Part shown: piece by piece, positions 61,850-64,000 of the stretch
How the letters are laid out: each line of letters opens with the position of its first letter
Numbering within the stretch: position 1 is the stretch's first letter
Source of the DNA: Artemia franciscana
Lineage: Eukaryota > Arthropoda > Branchiopoda > Anostraca > Artemiidae
NCBI RefSeq assembly: GCF_032884065.1
Contig: NC_088866.1
Location: forward strand, 54,878,068 to 54,942,067
Length of the DNA: 64,000 bases
Direction of reading: 5' to 3'
Notes under the pieces: model-generated
The model's database searches: none
The model's input: the letters and a program-made list of their open reading frames with translations, nothing else
What the model was told of the DNA's origin: nothing
Translations under genes and position numbers: made by a program

Positions 61850-64000
61850 GCCAAACTTACAGCCCTTGTCCTGAGGACTGTGATAGGTTGACATCCCCAA
61901 AGACATAACTACTGGATCTTTCGACAAGGTTAAACAAAATAGCTCTCTTAAAACTTCGATTGGATATGTTTTAGGGAAGGATAGGCTTAGAGGGGGGGGC
62001 CTAATCACCATCCATTCACGTTTGACTCTTAAAAAGGGCACTAAAACTTCCGACTTCCAATCAAATGAGCTCCATCCGATCCAAAATTTATACTAGTACC
62101 CGTTCCATAATATATTTGTCGAAAATAAGACGTATGGAGGGCGGGCGCCCCTGGTCACTTTGACTCTTAAAAAGCGAACTAGAACATCTGATTTCCAATC
62201 CAATAAGCCCCCTTCTAAGTTTATGCGATCACCTTTTCCATAAAAACCTCAAATGCCCTCAGAGCTTAACTTACAGCCCTTGCTCTGAGGGCTGTGGGGG
62301 TGTCATCCTCAAATACATAACTTCGTGACCTTTCAAATACGCTGAACAAAACATCTATCTTAAATTTTGATAAGATGTGTCTTGGAAATTGATGGGCATG
62401 CAGGGGGGAGGGGGCTTGGTGCCCTCCAATCACTTTTGACTATTAAAAAGGCCCTTTCGATTTCAAATCGAATGGGCCTTTTTTGAAGCTTCTACTATAA
62501 CAAATGGTCATCTCGAAATCTTTATTAGACATATTTTGGGAAAATACGAGGCGTGGGGAAAAGGGTATCCGCCTTCAAATCACTTTGAATCTAGGGTACC
62601 AGAACTTCTGATTACCTGCTCAATGAGCCCCTCCGAAGATGATACGACCACTATCTCTATAAAAACCTTATATGCCTCTAGGGCATAACTTACAACACTT
62701 GCCCTGAGGGCTGAAGGGGGTTGTCATCCTCAAAAACCCAATTTCTTGATTTTTTAACTACGCGGAACAAAATAGCTATCTCAAAATTTTGATTGGATGT
62801 GTTTTAGAAAATGGTGGGTGTGGGAGAAGGGGTTAGTTGCCCTCCAATCACTTTCGACCATTAAAAATGGCAATGGCCCTTTCGGTTTCTAGTCAAATGA
62901 GTTCTTTCCGAAGTTTCTACGACGATAAATGGCGATCTCAAAATTTCTATCAGAAACATTTCGGGAAAATATGAGGTGTGCGTGTGGGGGGGGGGGGCAT
63001 TATAAATTTTCATAGGCAGTCCTATGAGCCCCTTCCGAAGTTTATACGATCACCTTTGCTATATATAACTAATATGCCCCCAGGGCATATCTTACAAGCC
63101 TTTTCCTGAAGGCTCCGGGGGTTGTCATCCTCAAGGCAGAATCTCCGGACCTTTCAACTAGGTTGAACAAAATGGCTATCTCAAAATTTTGATAAGATGT
63201 GTTTTGGGAATTAATGGGCGTGCGGGAGTAAAGGGCTTGTTGCCCTCCAATCACTTTTGACTGTTAAAAAAGGCCCTTTCGATTTCATATCGAATGGGCC
63301 TTTTTTGAAGCTTCTACGATAACAAATAGCCATCTCAAAATTTTTATTAGATACATTTCGGGAAAATACCGAGGTGTGGGGGGTATCCACCTTCCAATCA
63401 CTTTGAATCCAAGGTACTAGAACTTCTGATTACCAATTCAATGAGCCCCCTCCGAAGATTATAAGACCACCATCTCTAAAAACTTTCAGTTTCTAATGGA
63501 ATGAACTCTTTCCAAAGTTTCTACGACAATAAATGGACATCTCATAATTTCTATCAGAAACATTTCGTGAAAATACGAGGTGTGTCTGTGGGGGGGGGGG
63601 AATCCACTCTTCGATCATTCCTAATCTTAAAAAGGGCACTGGAGCTTCTCATAGCCAGTCCAATGAGCCCCTTCCGAAGTTTATACTATCACCTCTGCTA
63701 TATATACATTTAAGTTACATGCCCCCCAGGGCCCAGCTTACAGCCCTTGCCCTGAGGGCTCCGGGAGGGAGGGAGGGGACTATCATCCTCAAGGCAGAAC
63801 TTCCGGACGTTTCAACTATGTTGAACAAAATGGCTATCTCAAAATTTTGATTGGATGTGTTTGGTGAAATGATTGGCGTGAAAGGGGGTTAGTTGCCCTC
63901 CAATCACTTTCGACCATTAAAAACGGCAATGGCCCTTTCAATTTTCAATCGAATAAACTCCTTCGATACGATTTGCCCTGATATAAAAAAAGAAAAAGAA
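61850..64000. repeat. Repeat D tandem array, higher-order period about 410 bp
   Basis: GAACAAAAT-GGCTATCTCAAA recurs at 61933, 62345, 62766, 63166 and 63824 (spacings 412, 421, 400, 658). Within each are CAGGGCATAACTTACA, TTGCCCTGAGGGCT and GGGCGTG-G(n) followed by GTTGCCCTCCAATCACTTT. A short hairpin CCCTTTCGATTTC..ATCGAATGGGCC recurs at about 62452 and 63274. The array runs off the window. Confidence 0.8.

Overview
This is eukaryotic nuclear DNA, almost certainly from an arthropod. It is AT-rich and made mostly of repeats, with only two genes I can name. Both are split into short exons by introns of 1 to 8 kb and have consensus GT/AG splice sites. My best guess for the organism is a crustacean, perhaps a branchiopod such as the brine shrimp Artemia. 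That guess rests on the repeat style and on the insect-type chloride channel; the window does not prove it.

Genes. (1) The last three exons of a Cys-loop ligand-gated chloride channel lie on the + strand (33921-34081, 42367-42487, 43683-43865). They carry M2 with the anion-selectivity Pro-Ala-Arg, M3, a short cytoplasmic loop and M4 to the stop. They most resemble the insect pHCl-2/Hodor group. (2) The last two exons of a centriole gene, Sas-4/CPAP (CENPJ), lie on the - strand (57737-57932 and 50900-51052). They encode the glycine-rich beta-sheet G-box (TCP10 C-terminal domain). The two genes converge tail to tail, with their stop codons about 7 kb apart. A third, unidentified coding-like segment (59019-59262, - strand) lies next to a CTCF-like site.

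Layout. 0-3.3 kb: AT-rich DNA, one decayed LINE end. 3.3-11.5 kb: a satellite of about 190 bp (family B), interrupted by a 2.1-kb element with short inverted ends (5.2-7.4 kb) and by a dispersed 1.5-kb repeat (family A). 11.8-20.7 kb: a second satellite (family C), split by an inverted pair of Helitrons between long (TA)n tracts and by another copy of repeat A. 21-24 kb: a copy of repeat A carrying a complete non-autonomous Helitron. 24-33 kb: foldback elements, LINE fragments and a further repeat A copy with a Helitron. 34-45 kb: the chloride channel; its introns hold a LINE with a large internal deletion and a tandem repeat (family D). 46-60 kb: minisatellites, (GA)n and (TA)n tracts, a 523-bp tandem duplication, Sas-4 and a SINE. 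60.7-64 kb: family D again.

The strongest mobile-DNA result is the Helitron at 21411-22896. It starts TC, ends CTAG after a GC-rich hairpin, and sits exactly between A and T of repeat A, with an intact empty site visible in the paralogous copy near 18.9 kb. A second Helitron end lies at the same base of another repeat A copy (31865). Four fragments of the Helitron helicase C-terminus support the family call. I see no CRISPR, rRNA, convincing tRNA or bacterial-type system.
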